DNA of 29,949 nt, taken from assembly GCA_003427395.1 (NCBI GenBank), contig BFEA01000624.1, positions 459,570-489,518 of the forward strand, written 5' to 3'. This stretch comes from Chara braunii (Eukaryota; Streptophyta; Charophyceae; Charales; Characeae). This document shows positions 1 through 10,439 of this stretch, piece after piece. Each line of letters opens with the position of its first letter. The stretch's first letter is position 1. Both the position numbers and the translations under genes were made by a program. The notes under the pieces are model-generated. The model did not search any database. It was not told the DNA's origin and saw nothing but the letters and a program-made list of their open reading frames with translations.

Positions 1-143
1 GTCGGAGATTCACTGACTCATCAGGAGGCTGAGTCGGTGAAACTCTGGCGGAACCGTTTGCACGGCCTCGACGAATCAGTCAAGATCACGCTGCGAGAAT
101 CAAGATAAGAAAACTTGATAGCTTTTCATTCTTTGTTCTATCT

Positions 144-224
144 AGATCACCAATCAAGATCACCAACAAAGATCGCCAATCAAGATCACCAACAAGATCA
201 CCAATCAAGATTACAAATCAAGAT
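144..224. repeat. Short direct repeats, AATCAAGATCACC type
   Basis: Six or so imperfect copies of a roughly 11-13 base unit (AATCAAGATCACC and variants with AACAAGATC) lie head to tail. Nothing suggests a function; replication slippage is the simplest origin. Confidence 0.7.
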
Positions 225-1032
225 GTATTCTCACCGGGTCAGGAGAAGTCAACGGGTCGTGATGAACATCTCGGAGTCTTCGAAACTTCTTCTTCAGTAG
301 GCCATATCTAGTGGTGACATTCCTCCACTGCTTCCAACAGTTGATCACAACTATACGAGTCCCATCTTTCTCTCTCGCGGTGTAGGCAAACATAATGCAT
401 CGGCCGACGTTATCGTACACGCGAGCAGTGGGAAGCAACCTCTGCAAGAAAAGTCCGTTTGCCAACCTCTGCACAGTCCAGTCCTGATCAAGGAACTCGA
501 ACTCATACGGCATCGCGAACAAATCATCTGGCGTAAGTGAAATTCTTTCATCGTATGGAACTCCCTGCTCATGTTCCCCTTCCTGACGAACACCTGCGTT
601 CTCCTGCTCGTCCTCCTCCTCCTCATCTTCTTCTTCACCCTCTTGTTCTTCTTTGTCCACGTCATCTCCGTCAACAGGCTGCTCGAGGAGTCTCCTCTGA
701 GACGACATGCTCGACAGTGTTTGCCCTATGTTGATAGGTGATTCTTCTTGAAGAAGATCCGGCGGTTGCTGGAATTTTTGGCTGCTTCTACCTGGGGTTG
801 CCATCTCCACTCGTTTCCCGTCAAGAGAGACCTTCACTGTACACGCCACGTCAACAAAGCCAGAAGCCGTCGGCCTCAAAGTTGTGTCCACAATAGTGCA
901 GTGGAATTGAGAAGTCCACAGCCATAGAGATGCGGTCTCCAAACACGTATCAGTCTGTCTGCCTAATGGGCTTGACCCCAACCTGACCTGACCGAAACCT
1001 GGCCAGGTTGGACAAGACGAAAGGCCTTTCAC
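211..1032 (-). CDS. Hypothetical protein with acidic tract (unrecognised)
   Basis: An open frame of 273 codons on the minus strand. I do not recognise the family. The first ~35 residues are read through the flanking repeat (the same DNA recurs at 1074-1190), so the true start is probably internal; the ATG near 801, giving MATPGRSSQKF, is the best candidate. About residues 120-148 form a D/E-rich run. The C-terminal third (FEFLDQDWTVQRLANGLF, then VYDNVGRCIMFAY and INCWKQWRNVTTRYGLLKKK) is mixed hydrophobic and basic and looks like genuine protein rather than random frame. No signal peptide or membrane segment is seen. It could be an accessory ORF or a 3' exon of a transposon gene, since it abuts a repeat complex. 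Expression is unknown; being a chance ORF is the main alternative. Confidence 0.4.
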   Translation of the reverse strand: MKGLSSCPTWPGFGQVRLGSSPLGRQTDTCLETASLWLWTSQFHCTIVDTTLRPTASGFVDVACTVKVSLDGKRVEMATPGRSSQKFQQPPDLLQEESPINIGQTLSSMSSQRRLLEQPVDGDDVDKEEQEGEEEDEEEEDEQENAGVRQEGEHEQGVPYDERISLTPDDLFAMPYEFEFLDQDWTVQRLANGLFLQRLLPTARVYDNVGRCIMFAYTAREKDGTRIVVINCWKQWRNVTTRYGLLKKKFRRLRDVHHDPLTSPDPVRIHLDL

Positions 1033-1190
1033 AAAACCAGACCGATAAAATTATCAGTCCAGTTTTGTGATTGGACTGTCTGCCTGACGGGCCTGACCCC
1101 AAATCTGGCTTGACCAAAACTTGGCCAGGTCGGACGAGACGAAAGGCCTTTCACAAAACCAGACCGATAAAATTATCGGTCCGGTTTTGC
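947..1190. repeat. Tandem duplication (~120 bp) with internal hairpins
   Basis: Two adjacent copies run from CAGTCTGTCTGCC / GGACTGTCTGCC through GAAAGGCCTTTCACAAAACC. Each ends in an inverted repeat around GATAAAATTATC. In copy one (1030-1069) the arms are 19 bp with three mismatches; in copy two (1157-1186) they are 14 bp with one mismatch. A further partial copy of the CTTTCACAAAACCAGACCGG segment lies near 1983-2006. Confidence 0.75.
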
Positions 1191-1365
1191 ACTGTGGGAC
1201 GGGCCTCCCCCAAACCTTGCTAGGTTAGACGGGTTGCACGACCTTTTGCAAAACCGGGCCGAAAAAATTATGGTCTGCTTTTTTGATATAGACAGCCTAA
1301 AGGCTTCCCCGAAACCTGGCCGGATTCAATACCCTTTTGTGGAATAAAATGTGAGAATAAACGTT

Positions 1366-1575
1366 TTAAACCACCAGTACTTTGCCCAGCTATCGATGCC
1401 AGGCCTGAATATGCCCTGTGCGTCGTTTTGCGCCGACCCGCTAACGCAACAAAAAAAAATTATTGTAGCTGGCGGTGCCAGCCTTTCAGACCCGGTACCC
1501 CAAGCCAGCGCAAGTTGCGGGGCGTTAAGGAGAACGCCCCGCGACCGATGTAAGGGCCAAGTACTGGTGGTTTAA
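1366..1575. mobile_element. TTAA-flanked MITE, copy 1 (202 bp)
   Basis: The element core is 1370-1571. Its ends are inverted repeats: TTAAACCACCAGTACTT at the left and AAGTACTGGTGGTTTAA at the right, a perfect 17-bp pair extending to 20 of 21 bases. Both sides are bordered by TTAA (1366-1369 and 1572-1575), read here as the target site duplication. An internal perfect 10-bp hairpin, GCGGGGCGTT / AACGCCCCGC, lies at 1517-1542. It has no coding capacity, so it must be mobilised in trans. A second copy lies at 15549-15752, and a related empty site lies near 2145-2165. TTAA targets are typical of piggyBac-type transposases, but the terminal bases ACCACC do not match the usual piggyBac CCY start, so the superfamily is left open. 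Confidence 0.85.
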
Positions 1576-1625
1576 TGCGCTTTGGCGAAATCTTGACGCC
1601 GCCTGGAGGATCGCGGTCCAGAGGC

Positions 1626-1950
1626 GCTGGCTGAAAAGGTGGACATCGGGTAGAAAGATGGGAATAAAATTTTGGTTCACTTTAGCGGGATCTTGTCGCG
1701 GCCGGTGGGAATCTAAATTTTCAACTGTTTTCGGGCGCCGACCGAAAAGGTGGATATCGATGGGAATAAAATTTTCGGCTCACTTTAGGGGAATCTTGTC
1801 GCGGCCGGCGGGAACCTAAATTTTCAACTGTCTTCGGGCGCTGGCCGAAAAGGTGGACATCGGGTAGAAAAGATGGGAATAAAATTTTCGGTTCACTTTA
1901 GCGGGATCTTGTCGCGGTAGGCGGGAGTCTAAATTTTTTTCGGCCAGTGC
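1626..1950. repeat. Three tandem ~105-bp repeats
   Basis: Three consecutive units start near 1626, 1735 and 1838. Each contains CGAAAAGGTGGA.ATCG, GATGGGAATAAAATTTT, CTTGTCGCGG and TCTAAATTTTC. They differ by small indels (the second lacks the GGGTAGAAA segment). Looser relatives continue at 2230-2330 and 2590-2780 (for example CAAATTTTTAACTGTCTGC), so the whole stretch to about 2790 is degenerate repeat without a credible gene. Confidence 0.7.
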
Positions 1951-2335
1951 TAACAAGAGTCGACACACCCTGCACGAAAGACCTTTCACAAAACCAGACC
2001 GGTTTTGCACTGCGGAGTGTTTGCCTGATGGGCCTCCCCCAAACTGGCTGGGTTATCGGTCTGGTTTTCTGATATGGAAAGCCCGAAGGGCTTCCCCAAA
2101 ACCCGGCCAGGTTCAATGCCCTTTGGTGGAATAAAAGTTGAGAATAAAATTTTCCACGCGCTCTGGCGAAATCTTATCGCCGCCTGCAGCAACGCTGACG
2201 GACTAAGGTCGAAGGGTCGGTGGACGACGCGTGGAACGATGGGCATAAAATTTTCAGTTCGTGCTGGCGAGATCTTGTCGCCGCAGTGAAAAGTAATGTC
2301 AGCGCGTATCTAAATTTTCAACTGTCTCCCGCCAA

Positions 2336-3341
2336 GAGTCCTTGCCAGGGGCCCGAGATGACTTGGCCTGGTCAAGGGTATGCAAACCGGAGTTCCAAGA
2401 GTCAAAGCTGAAAATAATATATTTGGACGCAACGAGTGCGAGCGCATAACATTTGCCCTCTGAGAATCTACATTTCCTCAATTCCTCCCTCGGCCAAAGT
2501 GAATTTTGAAGCCGACCATCGAAAAGTATACTAGGTCTGTGGCGTCATGAGCTAATGAAAAAGGAGGTAACAGCGATTAATTGAAAAGGCGTGACTCAAA
2601 TTTTCAACAGACTGTGGCGGAATTTTATTACCGCTTAGAGTAATAAGGTCGGCGGGAGTCCAAATTTTTAACTGTCTGCATTAAATATTTCACTATGGCA
2701 ATGCGTATTCCCACCTTGCTTTTCGCCAATCTCGTACAGTCCGAAAGGCGGGAGGTGGTTCGAATTTTCAACTGTCTCCCATGAATATCCTGCATTTGAA
2801 AACTTTTGGCACCCCGCGCGAGTCCAGATTAGTTACTTTTCACTTTCGACCCCAGTCGACTGCCTTTTGCCTTTTGCCTTTTTTGTTGCAGAGCTATGTA
2901 CGTTATGAGGGAACCCGGGGAAGGGTCGCCTACCGATCGCCGAATCCAAAGGCAACGACGCCTGTGACTCGCCGCGCCCGTCTCCGAGGTCCTCGGCGAT
3001 CAGCAGGGTGATGGCCTCAGCACTCACCTGCTGCATGGTCATTATGAGTTTCATGTCTGAAGACTCTCGCTGCCTGTAGGATTATAATAAGATTAATTAA
3101 TCAGAAATATACGCCGTTCTTCGGGCTCGCCTTTAGCGGTAGGGCCCCGCAACCCCCGTCACTCTCTCTCCGTCTCATCAGCCTCACATATTTTAGGGGT
3201 TCAACCGGGCTCAGACGCCCAGTTCACTGTATCAGACTCAAAAGTTCCCAAGCGTTCTTAGGCTTAACCAGGTATCCCCGTACTACTTCAAAAGAAGAGA
3301 TTAAATAAATTATACTTTAAATGAGTAACAAATAAAAATAA
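2336..3341. other. Non-genic stretch, degenerate repeat then unique AT-rich DNA
   Basis: No credible gene or RNA. The left half carries weak relatives of the AAATTTTCAACTGTCT repeat (2600-2790). The right half (3060-3340) is AT-rich sequence immediately before the satellite. Short ORFs here have no recognisable composition. Confidence 0.5.
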
Positions 3342-4715
3342 GTTCACTTGAAATGTCCTCTCCCGCTGGCAGCGGGTTGCCTGATTTGCAGCTCACTTGA
3401 AATACCCTCCCCCGCTTGCAGCGATTTACCTGATTGGCAGTTCACCTCGAAATGTACTCCCCCGCTGGCAGCGGGTTGCCTGATTGGCGGTTCACTTGAA
3501 GTGTACTCTCCCGCTGACCGCNGGTTATCTCATTCGCAGTTCACTAGAAATGTGCTCCCCAGCCAGCTGTGGGTTGGCCAATTGGCAGATCACGAGAGAT
3601 GTGGTCTACCGCAAGCAGCGGGTTGCCCGACTGACAGATTACTGGAAGTGTGCTCTCCCTCTAGCGGCGGGTTGCCTGCGTGGTGGTTCACTTGAAATGT
3701 CCTCTCCCGCTGGCAGTGGATTGCCCGGTTGGCAGATCACTAAAAATGTGCTCCCCCGCTAGCAGCGGGTTACCTGATTGGCAGCTCACTTGAAATGTAC
3801 TCTCCCGCAGGCAGCAGATTGCCCACTTGGCAGATTACTAAAAATGTGCTCCCCCGCTAACAGCGGGTTACCTGATTGGCAACTCACTTCAGATGTACTC
3901 TCCCGCTGGCAGCGGATTGCCCAGTTGGCAGATGACTAAAAATGTGCTCCCCCGCTAGCAGCGGGTTACCTGATTGGCCGCTCACTTGCAATGTACTCTC
4001 CCGCTGGCAGCGGGTTGCATGATTAGCAGTTCACTTGAAATGTACTCTCCCGCTGGCAGCGGGTTGCATGATTGGCAGAAATGTACTCCCCCGCTGGCAG
4101 CGGATTGCCCAGTTGGCAGATCACTAAAAATGTGCTCCCCCGCTAGCAGCGGGTTACCTGGTTGGCAGCTCACTTGAAATGTACTCACCCACTGGCAGCG
4201 GGTTGCCCAGTTGGCAGATCACTAAAAATGTGCTCCCCCGCTAGTAGCGGGTTACCTGATTGGCAGCTCACTTGAAATGTACTCTCCCGCTGGCACCAGG
4301 TTGCCTGATTGGCAGTTCACTTGAAATGTACTCTCCCGCTGGCAGCGGGTTGCATGATTGGCAGTTCACTTGAAATGTACTCCCCCGCTGGCAGCGGATT
4401 GCCCAGTTGGCCGATCAATAAAAATGTGCTCCCCCGCTAGTAGCGGGTTACCTGATTGGCAGCTCACTTGAAATGTACTCTCCCGCTGGCAGCGGGTTGC
4501 CTGATTGGCAGTTCACTTGAAATGTACTCTCGCGCTGGCAGCGGATTGCCCAGTTGGGAGATCACTAAAAATGTGCTCCCCCGCTAGCAGCGCGTTACCT
4601 GGTTGGCAGCTCACTTGAAATGTACTCTCCTGCTGGCAGCGGGTTGCCTGATTGGCAACTCACTTGAAATGTACTCTCCCGCTGGCAGCGGGTTGCCTGA
4701 TTGGCAGTTCACTTG
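3342..4715. repeat. 49-bp satellite array, about 28 units, with palindrome in each unit
   Basis: The array repeats a 49-bp unit beginning TTCACTTGAAATGTACTC, followed by CCCGCTGGCAGCGGG and then TTGCCTGATTGGCAG. CCCGCTG-G-CAGCGGG is a perfect 7-bp-arm palindrome. In the middle of the array, two variants alternate: one with TCACTTGAAATGTACTCTCC plus GGATTGCCCAGTTGGCAGA, and one with TCACTAAAAATGTGCTCC plus CTAGCAGCGGGTTACCTG. This gives a higher-order period near 98 bp. Since 49 is one more than a multiple of three, the array reads as a repeating peptide (MYSPAGSGLPDWQ) on one strand and others elsewhere; these ORFs are by-products. Base 3522 is ambiguous. The array ends abruptly at about 4715. 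Confidence 0.93.
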
Positions 4716-5205
4716 GACCGTGCGTGTCTGCGAACGCGCTGAGCACAACGCACTCACTCCCTCCGAACATGGACACCGGTCAGTTGAACCTCTTGAGGGC
4801 TGTGCACGCCTAACACACTCTCTGAAAAAGACTCCCCCCTCTGTTCTCCCTGCCTCTCTCATCGACTTTTCCACGTCTCTCCTCAACGTATCTTACTCTC
4901 GGGTTTAGACTCTCGCACACACCGCCATCACAACAGCAGCTGCAGCTCACGAACGGCACAGGTTCTCCAGACACGCCGCACCTCTTACTGCGTGTGGGCG
5001 GGGAACGCCTTGCACGTCTCTCCCGCTGATCCACACGAGCATCCCCCCACACCTTGCTCGAGTTGCAAGGTGGGCCGGGTGCGCCTTGCCCGCCTCCTTC
5101 AATGCCTCCCCGTCTGAATCCCCCCTAGCTGTTCGGTGACCTTCCCTATATGATTCCAGTACCAGAGGCTGCATCCTCAAGTGAGCACCGTCCCGGCTAA
5201 CTTTG
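4716..5205. other. GC-richer non-genic stretch after the satellite
   Basis: No gene, RNA or repeat boundary can be supported. Short overlapping ORFs exist on both strands but none has recognisable domains. Confidence 0.4.
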
Positions 5206-5415
5206 TCACCCCCAAGCTCTGTACAAGCGGGTCTCGAGGCCTGTTAGCAAGTAGTGGGTGGTACCCGCCCCATAATTTAGAATAGGTACCACCATAATCC
5301 GATATACCACGGCAGCAGCTTTGCTGCTATCACATCGGCGTCCAGTGGTAAGATAATGGGGCCAGATTTCATGACGCGGCACTTGTCCCATACCAGCGAC
5401 CACCGAGTCCAACAC
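5206..5415 (-). pseudogene. Possible LINE reverse-transcriptase C-terminal scrap
   Basis: A 69-codon minus-strand ORF includes VVYRIMVVPILNYGAGTTHY. This resembles the stretch after the RT domain in many LINE ORF2 proteins, where a pattern like vYr.iv.P.l.YG.e.w is common. No other RT motif is visible on either side, so it is at best a small remnant. Chance resemblance is quite possible. Confidence 0.25.
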
Positions 5416-5459
5416 TGAACTTGAACCAACCCGTCTTGAGCTGCAGTGACTGGCGCCAT

Positions 5460-5960
5460 TTCATATCCGGACGGATACCGAACCTGAAATCAATACAGCA
5501 ACACGCATCACACCGACGCGGAGCTGATAATTACGTCGATGTCGTACCTGGGGTTTCCACTCGTTGTCGCTGTGACTCATACCATACCTAGGCCGAACCG
5601 GAACCAAGTCTGGGACACGTCGAATATCGAGCTAATGTCGAGCCTGAAAAATGTCGGAGTCGTACCAATACCGAGCCTGAAGTAGGTAAATTACCGTACA
5701 ACACCGCAATCCCATGATAGTACCGATCCTCAGAATATGTCGACGCGGCCAAACTCGAGCCTAGAATGAGTCAAATGCCGAATGATTATTGAGTCTGAAA
5801 TACGTCGGCCGTCGTAGAATGCCACAACGTGAATGTCGCCGAACCTCCCGGAACCATGTATCCGCACCGAGCCAAATACCATACCGTCGACCCAAGGTAG
5901 CACCACCTCATGTCGTCGATGCGACTCCCGCTCTCGGAACATCCCAAATGCCGTAATGTT
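5460..5960. repeat. Very degenerate repeats around CCGAGCCTGAA
   Basis: Variants of ACCGAACCTGAAAT, CGAGCCTGAAAAATGTCGG, CCGAGCCTGAAGTAGGT, CGAGCCTAGAATGAGTCAAA and CCGAACCTCCCGGAACC recur about every 30-80 bases, often followed by a GTCG or TACGTCG motif. This looks like an eroded minisatellite. Confidence is low because spacing and identity are irregular. Confidence 0.35.
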
Positions 5961-5969
5961 AGTAATCAA

Positions 5970-7193
5970 GCAAACCAGGGAAAGCGACGCAGGGAACCTC
6001 GACCATCGGCAGTAGTGAAAACTGATAAAATCCGGGGAAAACGCTCAATCCGGGGTCAAAACTAATGGCGGGNAATCGAGGCGAAATTAGGCCAATCTCC
6101 TAATAATCATGGTCTTCCGTCCCTTCCATCATTTTTCATCATTCTTCCCTTTCCTTAATTCTATTGTTGGAAATAATAAATTAACTGTAAGTTCCCCAAA
6201 ATTAAATTCCGAGAAAATTTAAATAAATGGCCGAATTCTTTTTGTTTCTTTTCTCTCTTACCATTTTTAATATTTTTCTCTGTTTTTAATTTCATTGTCG
6301 GGAACACAAAATAACAAGGGTATTCCCCCTTGAATTAAATGCCATAAAAAATAAAGAAAGTAAGGGATATTATGTTTTTCCCTTCTCCCCTACTGGTCGT
6401 AATCCCTTTTCCCATCTTTAATTACGGTACTAAAATAGACAAAAATTTGAGGCCTCATTTCGGCCCCGGTCGTATGCCGCAAAAAAAATGTGGCTGCGAG
6501 GTCAGTTCCCTCGATGCCTCTCCGCGGCAGGCCAATCCGGGTCTAACACTCTGGACGGCCGGAAATGACGGTCCGTTGATGTGCCGAGTGCGACCACCCA
6601 TCCCGCCATCTTTGAGGGTTACCCGTAAGGTTCAGCGCGCCCAAAATCAAGGGCGCCCTGAGCTCCCCTAATTTCCGCTGCCTGGTCTAACCAGAGTACC
6701 GTCAAAACTCAGACTCGTCTTTGCGCCTAAGTTCCAACCGTAGATTTCAGGCGGCGCACTGCTTGTGGCCGCCCGACAACGTGCCTAGAGTGAGGCAGTA
6801 TTGATGGTGTGACAGACCAGACTGAGCGATCCACGCGCCTAGAGTGAGATAGTATTGACAGTGTGACTCTAGAATGGTCTTCTTCTTGCCGATCTGCGCT
6901 CTTGGATCGTCTTCTTCTTGGAGAACTGTCGACGTCTCTACTTCAAAGCCACATATACGCTTTCTTCTATTTGCGTACGAGCAAAGGCCAACAGTTTTGC
7001 ACCTTTGACAGAGCTGATCCCTTGTCACTTGATAAGTATGCTAGTGCTTAATATCTCTACGCCAGTGCTTACCACCTCCATTCCTCCATTGCTTTGGAAC
7101 GTAGACCCCAAAGTTATAGATAATATTTCTTCTATTTGTATGTAGAAAGCCGAGAGCTGATGACGTGCTTTTGAGGGTAGAAGTATGAGCTAA
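5970..7193. other. Non-genic stretch upstream of the DUF7869 gene
   Basis: The stretch 6130-6365 is AT-rich and contains two diverged copies of a segment reading TTCTATTGTTGGAA.. and TTTCATTGTCGGGAA.. followed by AATTAAAT. A ~34-bp duplication, GCCTAGAGTGAG.CAGTATTG / GCCTAGAGTGAGATAGTATTG, lies at 6781-6813 and 6835-6867. Base 6073 is ambiguous. No TIR pairing with the region downstream of 10376 could be found by eye, so the 5' limit of the DUF7869 element is not placed. Confidence 0.4.
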
Positions 7194-7449
7194 ATGGAAG
7201 ACGAAGCGGAAGCAGTAACGATGGCCGAAGCGACGATGAAAGATGACGCAGAGTTTGTCAAAGAGTTGTTCTCGAATCCCTTGGTCCCAGAGAGAAGAAG
7301 AATTATGTGTCCACCAATTGTGAGGAATTTCAAACCGCGAGAGTATGAGGTTCAACAGACTATGACTTTGGGTTACAGTGCACATGCTGATGTTCCTAGT
7401 ATAGACGCGGATACCTTCTGCACTTCGTCTTCAGGGACTCCATGTGCTC

Positions 7450-7630
7450 CAACCGCCACGTTGACTGGAGCGAATGAGAGAGATATGTATTGGGAAAGGC
7501 ACAAGGCATTACGTGAAGATCCGAGATACATTCCTTGTGCTCTACCCGCCACGACTGAAGCGAATGAGAGCGACATGTATTGGGAAAGGCACAAGACACT
7601 ACGTGAAGACATCATGGTAGGAGGCAACGT
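7450..7630 (+). repeat. 90-bp in-frame duplication in the N-terminal part of the DUF7869 gene
   Basis: GCGAATGAGAGAGATATG and GCGAATGAGAGCGACATG lie exactly 90 bases apart (7470 and 7560). They encode two near-identical 30-residue units with the core DMYWERHKALRED / DMYWERHKTLRED. The duplication keeps the frame, so it happened while the gene was coding or at least did no frame damage. Confidence 0.85.
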
Positions 7631-8562
7631 TTATGGAGAGAGTCCTACGAACGTCCATCGAGGGGTTCCTGACAACAATGCGCCTGGTATAACTTTTAAG
7701 GAAGGGGGTACACATGGACCTGGTAACGTCGAGCACGCGGATAGAGATACCCTCCATATATCATCTTTCAAAGAGTTTGAGTGGATGTCAGCTGCGCCTG
7801 GAGGCAATGATGAACAAGTGTATCAGGAGTCAAGCAGACGAGCTACTTATGTATCTCTCAAAAGAGGAAATAATAAAAGGTTGTATAACAAAAAGGCTTC
7901 GGAGAGGGTAGCTGTAGAAAGTGTGGTTGCGGCTCTTCGTGCCCGCTGTTGCTATAGCAAATGTCTGAGTCTATACAGAGTACAACAAGTCTTAGTCCTC
8001 AAAAAGTCGTTCTGGTAGATGAAGCAACAACAACAGATAAACTATCTAGTGAATGAGGTATGAAATGTATCCCTTTTCAATGCAGACGGTTCAATAGAAA
8101 GACTTCGTTTATCATTCGGAAGCAGATTTATGTGCTCATCTGCATGGGGTCGCCTCTATGGTCTTTCAAAAACTAGAGCCGCTATGGTTCGCCAAAAAGT
8201 GTCGCTTGATGTTGTGGAATATGTACATGGAAATGATGGAGACCGTTTTCCTTTTGTGCGGTATATGTCCGTTTATGCATGGATGAAAAACTATTTTCGG
8301 ATGAATAGCGAGATCATGCCTAATAGTGATAGGTATCATCTATGTGACTGTTTAACAAAGAAAGGAGTTTATGAGATGTTCTCAATCGATTATCAGAGAT
8401 TGCATCCAGGCGAGACTATTCCGTCACTTGGTTTCTTCATGAAGATCTGGACCGAGAGATGCTGAAGAGTTTGCATCCCAGAGATGAAGCGATTTTCTGT
8501 ATGTGCGCAATGTGCAACTGTGAAACTTCGGCGGACGAGAGCAAGTAACCCTGTGGAGAAAG

Positions 8563-8707
8563 GTATATTAACCTCTTTGTTAATCATTTTCTTTCTATTC
8601 CTAAAGTCATCCTCCATGTGTCCTGCTTTGTAACTTGGTCTTTAAGTTTGAAAATTAATTTGTGATTCTTACACATGTTTTTTACTTTCCATGTCCAATT
8701 ATTGCAG
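8563..8707 (+). other. Probable GT-AG intron in the DUF7869 gene
   Basis: The donor is AAAG|GTATATT and the acceptor is TTATTGCAG|AT. The 145-bp interval is T-rich. Removing it joins frame 3 upstream (ASNPVEK) to frame 1 downstream (TVQCMLKSHLDAQ) through a split GAT codon, so the reading frame runs smoothly from MKRFSVCAQC into IFVDGMD. Confidence 0.75.
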
Positions 8708-10439
8708 ATACTGTCCAGTGTATGTTGAAGTCACATCTCGATGCACAGAGAATTGAGAAACAGATACTAGCCAACCGCAGGGAGAATGCCCGGGTATCGC
8801 CTCATAAGTACGTCGTCATATTTGTGGATGGTATGGACTGAAGCAAGACGAACCTTCCATATTTATGACAAGTTCCAAAAGATTCTAAAATCAAGGAAGG
8901 AAATTTTTTGAAGATCCACGTAGTTGGCGCAAAAGTGGAGGGTAAGGAGAAGAAGGCATATGCATCTCTCTTTTTCGATAACTTTAAGATGGATTCTAAC
9001 TGTATGCTTACCGTACTTCACTACACCATCTCCAGGCTTCCAAAGCCATTGCCTAAAGTCTTGCTTTTGACATTGGATAACACTGCCAGGGAGAATAAAA
9101 ATAAATATGTACTAGCGTACCTTGTCCTCCTTGTTAAGATGAGAGTCTTTGAGAAAGTGAAGCTCAATTTTTTGTTAGTCGGTCATACTTATGAGGATAT
9201 TGATCAGATGTTAAGTTGCTTTTCAAGAGCACTGTCTCACGAAAACGCTTATGATCTGTTGTTGCTAGAGAAGATCATTCACCATTCTTACACAAAATAT
9301 AAAGGGGTGAAGGTGCAGCGTATGAAAGAACCGTACGATTGGAAAGCTTACGTCGAAGATTATTTAGTGAGTTTAAATGATATTTCTTTCAACCAACATT
9401 TTCGTATCAAACGGAATGAAGAAGGGGAAGTAGCTGTTTGGAGCAAGCAATTTTCGAGATCGGAGTGGAAACCAGATGATGGAAGATGTCTTGTTATTTT
9501 CCATTCTGATCCTAGAGGCAAAGTTAACGCTGCTCGAAAGCATGTAGTAAGTACAGTTGAGCAAAAAGCGAAAGTAAATAGTGTTTCTAAGAAACATATA
9601 ATGCTCACTGCTGAGCAAAGAAGGAAATCAGCAGCACTTCAAAAATCTTTGTCAATTATGAGCATTAAGGAAAGCATCACTGCTTTCGCAAAATATATCG
9701 GCGATGAGCATTTGGATTGGTGAAATAATTTCTTACAAGAGCAAGAGCAGCTAGAGGAGGAGATGATGGTTATGGAAACTGCTTTCGTATCACCTGCAAA
9801 TGATATTTTGTGTACGAACGAGCATGAGGAAGGTCTGTGTGGACAACTTACAGATGAACAACTGAGCATAGCTCCTCCGGAGAGGCCTTTGTATATGGGG
9901 TGCCGCAAAAGAAGAAGGGAAAAAGAGAGAGGTAGTTTTGAGGATCTTAAGGTAGATACTTTTGTTGTTGTCCGAGGTACTAGGGAAGGTGAGCAAGAAA
10001 ACGGAAAACCCTATTTTGTGGCGAAGGTGAAGCAACTACTGCCTGATGAACAGTTTATGGTACACTGCATGCTGAAAATGGGAATGACAAATATTTGTCA
10101 TTCAACTACACAGACTCTCGTGGAGACATGACAGTGGTGACCCAGAAGCCTGTAGAGCAAAAATTATCTTGGGACTGTGACATTTTATGTTATAATTTTC
10201 TGCTGAAAACAGACAGAGGATTATATGCAAGTACTTTGGAAACTATAAGACGTACTTTGGAGGAGCTTGGTGATGCCGACGAGGAAAGTGCTATGGAGGA
10301 TGATTGCCACATTACAAATTCAGAGGATGAAGATGAAAACATTACTGTTGCTGCGCTTAGAAGAATGAAAAAGTAGGTCAGTGTAGGGATCATTGTAAAG
10401 TATTTCATTTTTAATTGTCTTAGATCTTTTCGATTATGT

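Larger units (their letters stand above)
1191..2335. repeat. Segmentally duplicated repeat module
   Basis: The module at about 1191-1738 (interrupted by a MITE at 1370-1571) recurs at about 2010-2330. Shared landmarks in order are: GGGCCTCCCCCAAAC; GGCTTCCCC.AAACC.GGCC; TTCAAT.CCCTTT; GGAATAAAA.GTGAGAATAAA or similar; GGCGAAATCTT..CGCCGCCTG; and AATCTAAATTTTCAACTGT or similar. No ORF in it looks genuine. It may be the noncoding end of a larger transposon or a complex satellite. Confidence 0.65.
7194..10376 (+). pseudogene. Decayed DUF7869-type putative transposase gene
   Basis: One coding path can be followed from ATG 7194 to the stop at 10376, with an intron at 8563-8707. Exon 1 stays in a single frame. 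It has a Cys motif (RARCCYSKC, about residues 247-255), a conserved block GRLYGLSKTRAAMVR, AWMKNYF, and a second Cys motif MKRFSVCAQC before the intron. Exon 2 carries three acidic blocks typical of DUF7869 proteins: VDGMD (8824-8838), DNTARENKN (9076-9102) and GHTYEDIDQ (9181-9207). I infer an RNase H-like DDE fold. The C-terminal FVVVRGTREG...PYFVAKVKQLLPDE looks like a small beta-barrel reader. In-frame premature stops are TAG 8016 and TGA 8061, 8463, 8839, 8866 and 9721. A frameshift near 10080 moves the tail to another frame ending at 10376. TGA 8839 sits directly after the first acidic block. The family name is from memory; the pseudogene status is seen directly. Confidence 0.75.

Noticed and set aside
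211-674. Second minus-strand ORF and plus-strand ORF overlapping the acidic ORF
   Set aside because: Other-frame shadows of the same DNA, dominated by K/R or P/L runs caused by the acidic codons.
3342-4715. CRISPR-like array of repeats with palindromes
   Set aside because: There are no unique spacers; the entire 49-bp unit is repeated, and the context is eukaryotic.
8463-9723. Selenocysteine or reassigned UGA as the explanation for in-frame TGA codons
   Set aside because: TAG and TAA also interrupt these genes and there are several frameshifts, so ordinary decay is simpler. Kept only as an alternative in the findings.
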